A DNA stretch of 64,000 bases from Brachyspira hampsonii (GTDB taxonomy: Bacteria; Spirochaetota; Brachyspiria; Brachyspirales; Brachyspiraceae), in contig NZ_CP019914.1 of NCBI RefSeq assembly GCF_002214805.1, forward strand, positions 1,178,001-1,242,000, written 5' to 3'. Positions 46,911 through 56,432 of the stretch are shown here, one piece after another. Both the position numbers and the translations under genes were made by a program. The number at the start of each line of letters is the position of its first letter. Within the stretch, counting starts at the first letter, position 1. A model generated the notes under the pieces. That model searched no databases, was not told the DNA's origin, and saw only the letters and a program-made list of their open reading frames with translations.

Positions 46911-46937
46911 AAAAAATCCTCAAAATATAAAAATATA

Positions 46938-47579
46938 TCAATTAATTTCAGAAATAGAAGATTTTAATTCTGTAAGCAGCCTTCTCACACTATAATCATA
47001 TACAATATCTTCTATCTCTATTACAACACCGCCTATTATATTTTCATCTATATCAAAAGTAAAATGTATATCTTTATCCAAAATTATGCTTTTAATATGA
47101 TCTTTAAGTTTATGTATATCTTCTGTATCAGCAATATTTGATGCAGTTTTAATTTTAACTATGATTATATTATAGTATTCATTACATAAGTTTTCATATT
47201 CCACTATTATAGCAAATAAAATATTAATCATATCCCTTTCTATTAATATAGCGATAAGATTAAATGTTTCTTCTGAAATTTTATCTGCATATATTTTTTT
47301 CAGTATACTCATCCTTATATGTCCGTCTATAAAACTAGATTTAAAAAAATCATATATATCATTATCTACAAGTAAAGATGAATAAACAATATTTAAATCG
47401 CTTTTAATAGCTTCTATTTTACCTATATCCGAAGCAATATCAAACATAGCCTTAGCGTAATTCCTAGCACTAGATTCATTTTTTACAATACGGCTAAATC
47501 TATTTGCCTTTTCCTTTGTAATCTCTTTAAGCACTTCTTTTTTGAGATCACTTAAAATGCTTTCAGCAATAGAATCCAT
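46938..47579 (-). CDS. atpH: ATP synthase F1 subunit delta, copy with N-terminal extension
   Basis: Delta (OSCP) links the peripheral stalk b to the top of the F1 head. The core matches the family: SARNYAKAMFDIASDIGKIE near residue 38, the middle KKIYADKISEETFNLIAILI region, and the diagnostic C-terminal [20 protein letters not shown] near residue 180. The protein is 213 residues; the roughly 36-residue charged extension before the core is unusual for delta (about 175-180). AGGAG precedes the ATG. A second delta-type gene lies just upstream in the operon, so this organism appears to have two delta genes in a row. Confidence 0.85.
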   Translation of the reverse strand: MDSIAESILSDLKKEVLKEITKEKANRFSRIVKNESSARNYAKAMFDIASDIGKIEAIKSDLNIVYSSLLVDNDIYDFFKSSFIDGHIRMSILKKIYADKISEETFNLIAILIERDMINILFAIIVEYENLCNEYYNIIIVKIKTASNIADTEDIHKLKDHIKSIILDKDIHFTFDIDENIIGGVVIEIEDIVYDYSVRRLLTELKSSISEIN

Positions 47580-47603
47580 ATTATATAACTCCTATAATAT
47601 TAA

Positions 47604-48152
47604 TTAATTACCATAAGTAAATTTATTATGCAATAAATCTATTTGATTTTTTACACTATAATCATAAACTACAGAGCCAATATATACTATTATTCCGCCT
47701 ATAATATTTTCATCAATCACTGTTTCATAAGATATTTCATTATTAGAAAAACATTTAACTGTTTGAATAATATCTTTTACCGTATTATCATCAATAGTGC
47801 TTGCTGTAATAATACGAACTCTCACTATATTATTATAATCATCTGCTATCTCTTTATATAAAGCAACAATATCCGGCAGTACATCTATACTATTATGTTC
47901 TGCTAATATAGATACAAAAGCATAAGTTTCTTTAGAAAGTATTGGTTTTAATCTCTTATCTATTAATTCTTTTTTATTCTTTTCAGAAATTGATCTGTCA
48001 AAAAAATATTTTTTTATATCAATATCCTGAAATAATTTTGAACATTCAGAAAGTTCATTATATATCTCTTTTATCATTCCAAGCTCTCTGGCTATATCAA
48101 ATATAGCATTAGCTGTAGGTTTTAATATTTGTAATTTATCACTTTCTTTCAT
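47604..48152 (-). CDS. ATP synthase F1 subunit delta, second copy
   Basis: This 182-residue protein is also delta/OSCP-like, with [20 protein letters not shown] near residue 15, a central [20 protein letters not shown], and [20 protein letters not shown] near residue 150. It differs clearly from the neighbouring copy (roughly a quarter to a third identical by eye), so the duplication is old. ATG 48152 was chosen over an upstream in-frame GTG because AGGAAG lies at proper distance from the ATG but only 2 bases from the GTG. It sits in the usual place of atpH, directly after atpF. Confidence 0.85.
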   Translation of the reverse strand: MKESDKLQILKPTANAIFDIARELGMIKEIYNELSECSKLFQDIDIKKYFFDRSISEKNKKELIDKRLKPILSKETYAFVSILAEHNSIDVLPDIVALYKEIADDYNNIVRVRIITASTIDDNTVKDIIQTVKCFSNNEISYETVIDENIIGGIIVYIGSVVYDYSVKNQIDLLHNKFTYGN

Positions 48153-48189
48153 AAGATTATTCACTTCCTAAAATCTTAAAATCATAATA

Positions 48190-48693
48190 TTATTTTTCAT
48201 CATTTTCTTTATTTACATTACTAATAAATTCATTAATCAAAGCCTGATTATCTTCTTTATTAATATTTCTTTTAAGAATAGTTTCTGCCATAACAACAGC
48301 AATATCAAGTGCCTGTTTTTTCACACTATTCATAGCTTCTTCTTTAGATCTGTCTATTTCAGACATAATTTTATTTTTATTAACTTCAGCCTCCTCTCTG
48401 GCATTATTAATAATTTTATCTCTGATCCTGTTTGCTTCAACTCTGGCATTTTCTATAATAGCACTTGCCTCAGTTTTAGCATTATCAATTTGTTCTCTAT
48501 ATGCTGCCAAAGATTTTTTAGCATTTTCTCTAGTTTTTTCAGCTTCTTCCAAATCCTCTTGTATTTTATCAGCACGGGCATTTAATCCCTTTAATATTAT
48601 TTTCCAAGTAGAAGCACCTAATATAGCAAGAACTAGTAAAAATGTAATCCAAGTCCAAATAATAATGCCAGGATCTATTTTTAAAAGTGCCAT
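48190..48693 (-). CDS. atpF: ATP synthase F0 subunit b
   Basis: Subunit b forms the peripheral stalk that holds F1 still against the rotor. This 167-residue protein has one N-terminal membrane segment at about residues 8-28 (GIIIWTWITFLLVLAILGAS), followed by a long charged helix (ARADKIQEDLEEAEKTREN and so on) typical of the b dimer. GGGGG precedes the ATG. It lies between atpE and the delta genes in the normal order. Confidence 0.95.
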   Translation of the reverse strand: MALLKIDPGIIIWTWITFLLVLAILGASTWKIILKGLNARADKIQEDLEEAEKTRENAKKSLAAYREQIDNAKTEASAIIENARVEANRIRDKIINNAREEAEVNKNKIMSEIDRSKEEAMNSVKKQALDIAVVMAETILKRNINKEDNQALINEFISNVNKENDEK

Positions 48694-48719
48694 AATACCC
48701 CCAAAATATTTTTATTTAA

Positions 48720-48944
<225 letters not shown>

Positions 48945-48984
48945 TTAATTCTCCTTTTTATTTAAAATTTTATTAATCTATAAA

Positions 48985-49896
48985 TTAATGCTCATCACTA
49001 ATAGCAATTCCTATATAAACTGCTGATAATAATGAGAATATATAAGCTTGTAAAACAGATACAAACATTTCAAGTACATATATAAAACCTAAAAACAATA
49101 CCGCAAAAGGCGAAACTAACAAAGTTCCGGACATAATAATCAAATACGGTATAACTATCATCATTATGTGTCCGCCTGTAATGTTGGCAAATAAACGAAT
49201 CGCAAGAGCAAAAGCCCTATTAAATAATGTAATAAACTCTAATACCCATATTATAGGTATAAGCGGTATAGGAAGTCCTTTAGGTACCAAACCAGTCCAA
49301 TATTTTATTATACCTTTCTTCCTAATACCAGCAAAAATATAAACTATAAATACTATCACCGCTATAGCCGCTGTAAATCCTATATTAGCACCAAGTCCTC
49401 CAGCAATATAAGCATGCTCCCCGTCTTGTGTAGGAACTTGTATAGATGCAGGAATAAGCCCTAATATATTTGAAAATAATACAAATAAAAATATTGTAAG
49501 GCAGAAAGGTACATATTTTTTACCTTCTTCGCCTAAAGTAGCACCTATAACATCTTTATTCATGTAATCTATAAGCCCTTCTAATATACTTTGTAAATAT
49601 GTAGGTCTTCTAAATGGTCTTTTTAACTTATGAGATAGATATTTCATACTGCATACAGATAAAATACCCGCTAAAGTTACTAATATTATATGTTTTGTTA
49701 TCTTAAAATCAAAATCAATGTATTTTCCAAATTTTATTGGGATTGTATAAAATGGATGTTCTGTGTTATCGGTTATCTCTTCCATTATATAATCATTGAT
49801 ATTTTCAGCACTATATAGAATATTAGAAGAAAATGCACAGCTTAATATTAAAGTTAATATAAAAACTTTCCTAAGCAAAAATACTTTTTTAATCAT
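48985..49896 (-). CDS. atpB: ATP synthase F0 subunit a
   Basis: Subunit a provides the two half-channels through which protons enter and leave the c ring. The protein is 303 residues with about six membrane segments. The essential Arg is in the RAFALAIRLFANITGGHIMM block near residue 230. The N-terminus reads MIKKVFLLRKVFILTLILSC and then a signal-like segment, which is longer than in many bacteria. The frame is open further upstream to an ATG at 49929; ATG 49896 is preferred since the protein begins with a normal signal here, but ribosome binding sites are weak for both. It is the first gene of the ATP synthase cluster. Confidence 0.92.
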   Translation of the reverse strand: MIKKVFLLRKVFILTLILSCAFSSNILYSAENINDYIMEEITDNTEHPFYTIPIKFGKYIDFDFKITKHIILVTLAGILSVCSMKYLSHKLKRPFRRPTYLQSILEGLIDYMNKDVIGATLGEEGKKYVPFCLTIFLFVLFSNILGLIPASIQVPTQDGEHAYIAGGLGANIGFTAAIAVIVFIVYIFAGIRKKGIIKYWTGLVPKGLPIPLIPIIWVLEFITLFNRAFALAIRLFANITGGHIMMIVIPYLIIMSGTLLVSPFAVLFLGFIYVLEMFVSVLQAYIFSLLSAVYIGIAISDEH

Positions 49897-50060
49897 AATA
49901 AAAATTACTACCTTGTATACGAATTTCATAAAAATGATAAAAATATTTATTATAAATTGTAATTGCTAATAATTTTATAACTATTAAATAAAAAATCAAC
50001 TATTATTATTCATTTTTTATAATTTACTTAAATTTAATTCATATTCATGATTTAATTAAA

Positions 50061-50396
50061 TTAAAAATTCGCCAAGGCTTCGGTTTCTGTTGTAAATACA
50101 GGGAAAAAACTATTAATTTTAGTAATTTCAAATACCTTTTTAACAGGATCTGTAATCTTTATAAAACATATTTTACCATTTACCTTCTTAAATCTTCCAA
50201 GTGCAGAAATAAATACTCCTATTCCGCTGCTGTCTATATAATAAACATCTTCCATATCTATTATTATCTTTTTAGCCCCAAGCTCTATTTGGGAAAAAAT
50301 AGCATCTTTTAAATCAGATGAACTGTAAACATCAATGTCTCCATCTAATTTTAATATTACTGTGTTGTTTTCTAATTCTTTGATATTTACTTCCAT
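50061..50396 (-). CDS. STAS-domain anti-sigma factor antagonist
   Basis: This 111-residue protein is a single STAS domain like SpoIIAA or RsbV. Such proteins switch partner anti-sigma kinases according to phosphorylation of one Ser, which is visible here in DVYYIDSSGIGVFISALG near residue 57. The N-terminal LKLDGDIDVYSSSDLKDAI segment is also typical. GGAG precedes the ATG. No partner kinase or sigma factor lies nearby. It precedes atpB by about 160 bases on the same strand with no clear terminator, so some read-through into the ATP synthase genes is possible. Confidence 0.93.
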   Translation of the reverse strand: MEVNIKELENNTVILKLDGDIDVYSSSDLKDAIFSQIELGAKKIIIDMEDVYYIDSSGIGVFISALGRFKKVNGKICFIKITDPVKKVFEITKINSFFPVFTTETEALANF

Positions 50397-50420
50397 AATA
50401 GCAAAACTCCATTTATGATT

Positions 50421-50474
50421 CTATTGTAAATATTTATATTTCAATATTAAACTAAATATAAATATTTACAATAG
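50421..50474. repeat. Perfect 21-bp inverted repeat upstream of the STAS gene
   Basis: The arms at 50421-50441 and 50454-50474 (CTATTGTAAATATTTATATT plus T, and its exact complement) are separated by 12 bases. The near arm lies about 10 bases from the GGAG of the STAS gene, so in that transcript it would form a hairpin next to the ribosome binding site. Confidence 0.85.
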
Positions 50475-50540
50475 TTAATTACAAATATTTTATGTATTAA
50501 ATGTAAAATATAGCTCATGATTTTTATTTAATTTATAAAA

Positions 50541-50573
50541 TTGTATATAAAAACTGTAAATTTTTATATACAA
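50541..50573. repeat. Perfect 13-bp inverted repeat upstream of tetR promoter
   Basis: TTGTATATAAAAA (50541-50553) and TTTTTATATACAA (50561-50573) flank a 7-base loop, 6 bases before the -35 of the tetR promoter. Confidence 0.8.
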
Positions 50574-50579
50574 AATATA

Positions 50580-50608
50580 TTGACAATAAAAAATAATTGT
50601 AATAAGAT
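50580..50608 (+). promoter_or_regulatory. Promoter of tetR-tolC operon
   Basis: TTGACA (50580-50585) and TAAGAT (50603-50608) are 17 bases apart. Confidence 0.55.
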
Positions 50609-50621
50609 GTATTTCACAAAT

Positions 50622-50645
50622 AAAAATGACACTAGTATCGTTTTT
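50622..50645 (+). promoter_or_regulatory. Possible TetR operator
   Basis: An imperfect palindrome centred on ACTAGT (AAAATGACACTAGTATCGTT) lies just after the predicted transcription start and before the tetR gene, a usual place for self-repression. Confidence 0.4.
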
Positions 50646-50689
50646 ATTTTCATATTAATTTTTCAAATATGAGGTGAACATCAAAAAAC

Positions 50690-51412
50690 ATGCCAAAAGT
50701 AAATCAAGAATATTTTGAGAATAAGAAGAAGATAATACTAGAGGCAGCTATGAGAGTTTTTCTAAGAAAACCTGCTTATAGTGTTACAATGAAGGATATT
50801 GTTAAGGAATCGCAGTTAAGTCAAGGGGGTGTTTACAAATATTATTCAAATATAGATGATATAGTTATTTCATTGCTTAATAGTAAGAAAACAAATATAA
50901 ATCCTAAAAACATCATAGAAAAATACAATTGTGATCCTGAAAAAGTTATATTTGGATTATTTGAATATTTTAAAAAATTTTTTTTTATTACGGCAAGCGA
51001 ATTTGGAAAAATAATGTTTGAACTTCAGCCGATTTTTTTTAATGATAAAAAAAGATTTGAAAAACTTAAAAAAAATATAAATCAGGATGTTAATCTATAT
51101 TTTTGGCTTACTGAATTATTTTTATTTATAGACAAAAAAATAGAAGAAAAATATTTCATGCCGGAAGTTGATCAAAATGACATATATATGCAGATAATAG
51201 CAACTATAGCGGGTATAGGAACAGAATTGATATTAACTAAATATTATGATTTTGACAGAAAATTATATTATTACAAAGAGGATATAAAACAAAATAGGAG
51301 TTTAGAAATTAACTTAAATAATTTGATTGATAATTTGTGTAAAAGTGTATTATATTTACTTGGAAGTAAATATAGTTTTGAAAACCTTAAAAATTGGCAA
51401 ATCGACATATAG
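50690..51412 (+). CDS. TetR-family transcriptional regulator
   Basis: TetR-type regulators are repressors released by small molecules. The N-terminal helix-turn-helix is clear: KKIILEAAMRVFLRKPAYS, VTMKDIVKESQLSQGGVYKY and YYSNIDDIV at about residues 13-57. The C-terminal two-thirds is a helical ligand domain with no assignable ligand. The protein is 240 residues; GAGGTGAA precedes the ATG. It lies directly upstream of a TolC-like and an RND pump gene, so it probably controls efflux in response to a toxic compound. Confidence 0.95.
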   Translation: MPKVNQEYFENKKKIILEAAMRVFLRKPAYSVTMKDIVKESQLSQGGVYKYYSNIDDIVISLLNSKKTNINPKNIIEKYNCDPEKVIFGLFEYFKKFFFITASEFGKIMFELQPIFFNDKKRFEKLKKNINQDVNLYFWLTELFLFIDKKIEEKYFMPEVDQNDIYMQIIATIAGIGTELILTKYYDFDRKLYYYKEDIKQNRSLEINLNNLIDNLCKSVLYLLGSKYSFENLKNWQIDI

Positions 51413-51434
51413 ATTATTGTAATAAGGAGTGCTA

Positions 51435-52907
51435 ATGAAAATTAAAATAGAGTTTATAATATTTTTATTAATGTTTTTTACGGTTAATATTTTATATTGT
51501 CAAACTAATACATTAACTTATGCGGCATATATGGAAACTATAAGAGATCAGATTCCGGAATTAAAAATAAATGCAGTTACAGAAACTAATGCTGAGATGA
51601 ATTTATTAAGTGCCAAAAGTTCGGGAGATGTTAATTTATCTGCTCAGCTTGGAGCAGTAGGTAAATACGGAAGTTTATCAAGCGGAAGCAGTACTTCTGT
51701 ATCAACATCATCAGGTTCTACAGTAGAAGCTGCAGGCATACAGGCTGGAATTGGTATTGGATCTTTAATACCATACAGCGGAACAACTTGGTCTGTTAAT
51801 TTAACTCATAATTCATTTATAGGCGGTAAATTGTATACGCCAAACAGCTCGCAGGCGGTTGATTTTAATAATTATCTGCCTTCTCTTACGATACAAGTTA
51901 CTCAGCCGCTTTTAAGAAATTTTTTCGGTACTTTAGATAGGTATCCAATAAAAGATGCTGAATATGCTCTTGCTATAGCTAAACTTCAGAGAAAATTGGA
52001 TGATGCAAGCGTTATAGTTTCATATCAGAAAATTTATTATCAATGGATAATGTATGAAAAACTTCTTGCATACTATAGAAGCATGTACATCACTGCAAGA
52101 AGATTTGAAAATCAGATGAGAGACAGATATAATAACGGACTTATAGATAATGATGATTATCAAAATGCAAGAACTCAAACTATGCTATACAGTGATTATT
52201 ATGCTCAGAATCAGGTTTATTTAGAAAGTCTTTTAGCAACAGTGGGTTTCTTTATGCCTGTAACTAATATAAAGCCAGATCATACCACTTGGGATGCTTA
52301 TTTAGATTTGGGAAGCAATATGCAAATGGAGGCAGTTCCTTTTGCAGACAGTGTAAACGGACAAATTGCATATCAGTCAAAGATAAGAGCTGAATATACT
52401 CTAGAAGCTATGAAAAACGGAACTTTGCCTAATTTAGATATTGTAGGAAGCGTTAGTTTGAATGGTATTAGTCCCAATAGTGAAGGATACTTTCAGTCTT
52501 TTGGAAGTATGACAAATGTGGACTTTTTTGCAGGAGTACAATTCTCATACCCTATAGGAAACAGAGCAAACAAAGCTCAATATCAAATGGCTGAAAACTC
52601 ATTATATGGAATTATAGCCCAATATGATCAATTAGAAAAAGATTTTAATACTCAATTACAAACATATATTTCAAGATTTAATGCTTATAAAAATTTAATA
52701 GCAAGCAAGCAAATGCAGATAAGAGCTATTAATTCAAGAATAGCAACTCAGCTTCAAAAATTAGATCAAGGGCGTTTGGAAATTGATGATTTACTCACAT
52801 CAAGATTGGATTTAGTTGCAACACAAACAGAGCTTTTAAATCTTCAGTATGAGTTCATAACAACAATATTTGATTACAGAGCTTTACTTGCAATTGATTA
52901 TGAGTAA
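51435..52907 (+). CDS. TolC-family outer membrane efflux protein
   Basis: This protein forms the outer-membrane duct of a tripartite efflux pump. It has a signal peptide (MKIKIEFIIFLLMFFTVNIL, ending near residue 22) and about 490 residues of mostly helical sequence with two similar halves, typical of TolC: PSLTIQVTQPLLRNFFGTLD near residue 160 and AGVQFSYPIGNRANKAQYQM near 360, followed by LDQGRLEIDDLLTSRLDLVA. ATG 51435 lies 5 bases after AAGGAG; the upstream in-frame GTG is within that site. It follows tetR by 22 bases. The Ser-rich stretch near residues 75-95 is unusual. Confidence 0.92.
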   Translation: MKIKIEFIIFLLMFFTVNILYCQTNTLTYAAYMETIRDQIPELKINAVTETNAEMNLLSAKSSGDVNLSAQLGAVGKYGSLSSGSSTSVSTSSGSTVEAAGIQAGIGIGSLIPYSGTTWSVNLTHNSFIGGKLYTPNSSQAVDFNNYLPSLTIQVTQPLLRNFFGTLDRYPIKDAEYALAIAKLQRKLDDASVIVSYQKIYYQWIMYEKLLAYYRSMYITARRFENQMRDRYNNGLIDNDDYQNARTQTMLYSDYYAQNQVYLESLLATVGFFMPVTNIKPDHTTWDAYLDLGSNMQMEAVPFADSVNGQIAYQSKIRAEYTLEAMKNGTLPNLDIVGSVSLNGISPNSEGYFQSFGSMTNVDFFAGVQFSYPIGNRANKAQYQMAENSLYGIIAQYDQLEKDFNTQLQTYISRFNAYKNLIASKQMQIRAINSRIATQLQKLDQGRLEIDDLLTSRLDLVATQTELLNLQYEFITTIFDYRALLAIDYE

Positions 52908-52956
52908 GATATTTTTATCAGCAATTTTTATAAGGATTTAGAGGGATAATATAAAA

Positions 52957-52998
52957 GTCATTTGGATATTAATTAATAAAAATTGATATCCGAATGAC
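52957..52998 (+). terminator. Strong hairpin between tolC-like and RND genes
   Basis: Positions 52957-52974 pair with 52981-52998 over 18 base pairs (two G-U pairs when read on the plus strand) around a 6-base loop, followed by AAAATCTTTTAATTTTTTT. The T run is not immediately adjacent, so it may be an attenuator, a weak terminator or an RNA stabiliser. Confidence 0.5.
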
Positions 52999-53056
52999 AA
53001 AATCTTTTAATTTTTTTAATTAAAATAAAAAACAGAAATAGGAGATGCAGAGATAT

Positions 53057-56000
53057 ATGGAAAAAATTATAGTATTTTTTGCCAAAAAAACTATGCTTGT
53101 AAATATAATAGTAATGGCCATATTATTTGTAGGAGGATATTACTATTTTAATTTAAGAAAAGAATCTATTCCGTCTACTGATTTGGATATGATGCTTATA
53201 GCTGTAACATATCCGGGAGCTACTCCTTTAGATGTAGAGCAGAATGCTGTTATACCTATAGAAGAAGAATTACAGGGTATATCCGGTATAGATGAATATG
53301 AAACAACAATTATTGAAAATGTTGCCATAATACTAGTAACATTAGATGAAACTCTTCCAGACAGACAGCCTGTTAAAGATGAAATATTTAGACAAATGCA
53401 GAATGTTCCAGACTTATCAACAGATGTTGAAGAGGTTACAACTTATGACTTAAACCCTAATAAAATGTCTATATATACATTGGCTGTTCACTTTAAAGAA
53501 GGTATGGAAGGCGATGAAAGAGAATTATTTGATGTAAGCCAAATGCTTGAAAATGAACTAGTAAGACTTGAAGGTGTAGGCGAAGTTAGAGTAGAAGGAA
53601 GAACTGATCCTGAAATTAAAGTTTATATAGACCCTATAAAAATGACAAAAAATTATATAGCATTAAGCGATGTTGTAAATGCTCTCAGCATAAGAAATGT
53701 AAGAGCTACAGGCGGAGATATGGAATCCGGCGGAAAAGAACAAACTGTTGTAACTTACGGTGAGTTTCAAGACCCTATGGAAGCAAGCAATGTTATAATA
53801 CGATCTACTTTCAATGGTCAGAGAGTAAGAGTAAGCGATATAGGACATGTGGAATCTGGTTTTGAAGATAAAACTACTCTTATGAGAGTTAATAGAGCTT
53901 CCGGATATTCTCTTTCTATTGTAAAAAATGAGAATGCTGACATTCTTAAAACCATTGAAACAGTAAACCAATATCTAAAAGATAATGCTGACCTAATACC
54001 CGATAATATTCAGGTATCTGTTATGGGCGACAATTCAAGAACTATAAAATCTCTTCTAAGTATCGTAACTTCAAACCTCATTCAAGGTTTTATAATCATA
54101 TTTATAACCTTGATTATATTCCTAGATTTCAAAAGTGCTATGTTTACAAGTTTGGGTATGATTATTACTATGTTCTCATGCTTTATTTATATGCAGGTAA
54201 CAGGAATAACATTCAATACTATGTCATTAGCTGCTATTATTACCGTACTTGGTATGATAGTAGACAACTCAATAGTAGTATCCGAAAATATATTCAACTT
54301 CAAACAGGCAGGTTATAAGGGACTTGAAGCAACAAGACTTGCTGTAAGCGATGTTGTTATGCCTATGGTGGCTTCTACTCTTACAACAGTTGCGGCATTT
54401 TTCCCTATGCTTACAATAAGCGGTATGATGGGTAAAATATTAAACCTCTTCCCTAGAATAGTTATATTTACTCTTGTTGTTAGTATGCTTCAGGCTACTT
54501 TGCTTTTGCCTAACCAATTACAAGATAAAGAAGATAAATACAAATCTTATAAACCTAAAAAGAAAAGCAAATTCAAAAATCCTCTTGATTTTGACAAAGA
54601 TGCTTTATTCGATAAAATGAAAATACCTTTTGGTGCAATATTAGAAAAATTAATTCATGTAAGATATATTGTAATAGGTGCTTTCGTAGCATTATTAATA
54701 GCTTCCATATTCTTGGCACAAAGCAGCTTTAAAAACTTCGTACTTATATATGACACAAGTGCTGATACTATAGTAATCAATATAGAAATGCCTACTGGTA
54801 CTACTAAAGAAGCTACTACAAAAGAGATTGCAAAAATAGAAGATGTTGTTGCAAGTGTGGTAAAACCGGAAGAGCTTGTTGCTTTATACTCACTTGTAGG
54901 AAAGCAGGTTGACCAAGAGGTTGTATCTGAAGAAAAAGGAAGTTTGGCTGGTATTATGGTTTATTTAGTACCTGCTGCTGAAAGAAGCAGAACTGCCGAT
55001 GAGCTTGTTGCTTTAATAAATGCTGAACTAGATAAAACAGATATAAGACAAACTGTTCCTGTTTTTAGTATGAATACAAAAGGAAGTATTGACCCTGGGG
55101 ATCCTGTAGACATAAAAATAGTAGGAAACAATACTGAACTTGCTAAAAAAGCTAAAAATGAGATAAAAGAATTTTTAGCTACTGTACCGGGCGTTATCAA
55201 CATTGATGATGATGATAAAGTTGGTAAAGAAGAATTAAGAGTGATGTTTGATTATGATAAAATAGCAGAACTTGGAGTTAATGTTGCTGCTGTTGCTAAT
55301 GAAGTAAGAACTGCATATTATGGTACTGAAGCTACATATATACAGGAGCTTGAAAATAAATTAAATTTCAGAGTAGTATTTGATGATCCTTACACTTATG
55401 ATGTTCAATACCTTACTAATCTTCTAATACCTAACACAAGCGGAAGGCTTATTTATCTTCATAACCTAGCAAATGTAGAAATTGCTGACGGACTTGCAAC
55501 ATTAAAGCACTATAACGGGCAGAGAACAATAACTATAACAGCAGGTATTGAATACGGAAAAAATACTTCTCAGCAGGTTATGGCGGCAGTAAGCGAAAGA
55601 TTCAAAGATTTCAGCAGAGAATACAGAGGATTAAAATTAGAATTCGGCGGTGAAGCTAAAGAAACTATGAAAGCCATAAAACAATTAATATTCAGTTTTG
55701 CTATGGCATTTATATTTGTATACATTGTATTACTTTTACAGTTAAACAGATTCATACAGCCTATTATGATAATGATAATTATTCCATTTGGTTTAATTGG
55801 GGTATTATTAGGTTTTGCCATACACAGAATGCCTTTATCATTTATGGGGGTTGTAGGTATTATTGGTTTGGCGGGGGTTGTAGTAAACAATGGTATTATA
55901 CTTGTTGACCTTATTAACAAAATCATAGATGAAGGTGTAGAAGGCGGTAAAAAGGGTGTTGCTAAAGCTATTGTTGACGGAGCTAAACAGCGTCTTCGTC

Positions 56001-56245
56001 CTGTATTCTTAACTACAGTTACTACTGTTGTTGGGCTTTTACCTACTGTATATGGTATAGGAGGAAGAGCTGACATTATTATTCCTATAGTTATGGCATT
56101 AGCTTACGGACTTTTATTTGCTTCGCTTCTTACACTCATATTCTTACCTTGTATGTTTATGATTATGTTTGACTTGAAATTAATAAAAATTCCTCCTACT
56201 AAAAATCCTTCAGAGGAGATTACTACTACTATAACTACTGCCTAA
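53057..56245 (+). CDS. RND-family multidrug efflux transporter (AcrB-like)
   Basis: RND pumps use the proton gradient to export drugs, bile acids or other hydrophobic compounds. The 1062-residue protein has the twelve-segment layout in two halves with large periplasmic loops. It includes YPGATPLDVEQNAVIPIEEE near residue 55, the TM4 motif VLGMIVDNSIVVSENIF (one Asp of the usual pair is Asn) and a second-half GVVGIIGLAGVVVNNGIILV. The TM10 Lys of AcrB is Asn here, as in several non-proteobacterial RND groups. ATG 53057 was chosen over an in-frame ATG at 53045 that abuts its ribosome binding site. No membrane-fusion adaptor gene lies between or beside it and the tolC-like gene. Confidence 0.94.
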   Translation: MEKIIVFFAKKTMLVNIIVMAILFVGGYYYFNLRKESIPSTDLDMMLIAVTYPGATPLDVEQNAVIPIEEELQGISGIDEYETTIIENVAIILVTLDETLPDRQPVKDEIFRQMQNVPDLSTDVEEVTTYDLNPNKMSIYTLAVHFKEGMEGDERELFDVSQMLENELVRLEGVGEVRVEGRTDPEIKVYIDPIKMTKNYIALSDVVNALSIRNVRATGGDMESGGKEQTVVTYGEFQDPMEASNVIIRSTFNGQRVRVSDIGHVESGFEDKTTLMRVNRASGYSLSIVKNENADILKTIETVNQYLKDNADLIPDNIQVSVMGDNSRTIKSLLSIVTSNLIQGFIIIFITLIIFLDFKSAMFTSLGMIITMFSCFIYMQVTGITFNTMSLAAIITVLGMIVDNSIVVSENIFNFKQAGYKGLEATRLAVSDVVMPMVASTLTTVAAFFPMLTISGMMGKILNLFPRIVIFTLVVSMLQATLLLPNQLQDKEDKYKSYKPKKKSKFKNPLDFDKDALFDKMKIPFGAILEKLIHVRYIVIGAFVALLIASIFLAQSSFKNFVLIYDTSADTIVINIEMPTGTTKEATTKEIAKIEDVVASVVKPEELVALYSLVGKQVDQEVVSEEKGSLAGIMVYLVPAAERSRTADELVALINAELDKTDIRQTVPVFSMNTKGSIDPGDPVDIKIVGNNTELAKKAKNEIKEFLATVPGVINIDDDDKVGKEELRVMFDYDKIAELGVNVAAVANEVRTAYYGTEATYIQELENKLNFRVVFDDPYTYDVQYLTNLLIPNTSGRLIYLHNLANVEIADGLATLKHYNGQRTITITAGIEYGKNTSQQVMAAVSERFKDFSREYRGLKLEFGGEAKETMKAIKQLIFSFAMAFIFVYIVLLLQLNRFIQPIMIMIIIPFGLIGVLLGFAIHRMPLSFMGVVGIIGLAGVVVNNGIILVDLINKIIDEGVEGGKKGVAKAIVDGAKQRLRPVFLTTVTTVVGLLPTVYGIGGRADIIIPIVMALAYGLLFASLLTLIFLPCMFMIMFDLKLIKIPPTKNPSEEITTTITTA

Positions 56246-56276
56246 CATTAATAAATAATTTATACTTAAAATAATT

Positions 56277-56322
56277 AATAAAGCTAATAGAAAATAAAAA
56301 ACTTCTATTAGCTTTATTATTA
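56277..56322 (+). terminator. Intrinsic terminator of the efflux operon
   Basis: AATAAAGCTAATAGAA (56277-56292) is an exact complement of TTCTATTAGCTTTATT (56303-56318), followed by ATTAATTT. It lies about 30 bases after the RND stop codon. Confidence 0.8.
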
Positions 56323-56432
56323 ATTTCATAATTAATTATTATAATAGTTGACAATTTTGCTATTTATAAATATTATTATTAATAAAAAATAAAAAACTGA
56401 AGCTGATTAAATTAAGGAGCTGTTATAAAATT

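Noticed and set aside
55570-56076. 168-codon antisense frame opposite the RND pump gene
   Set aside because: It mirrors the codon pattern of the RND gene and is low in complexity. I see no independent evidence for it.
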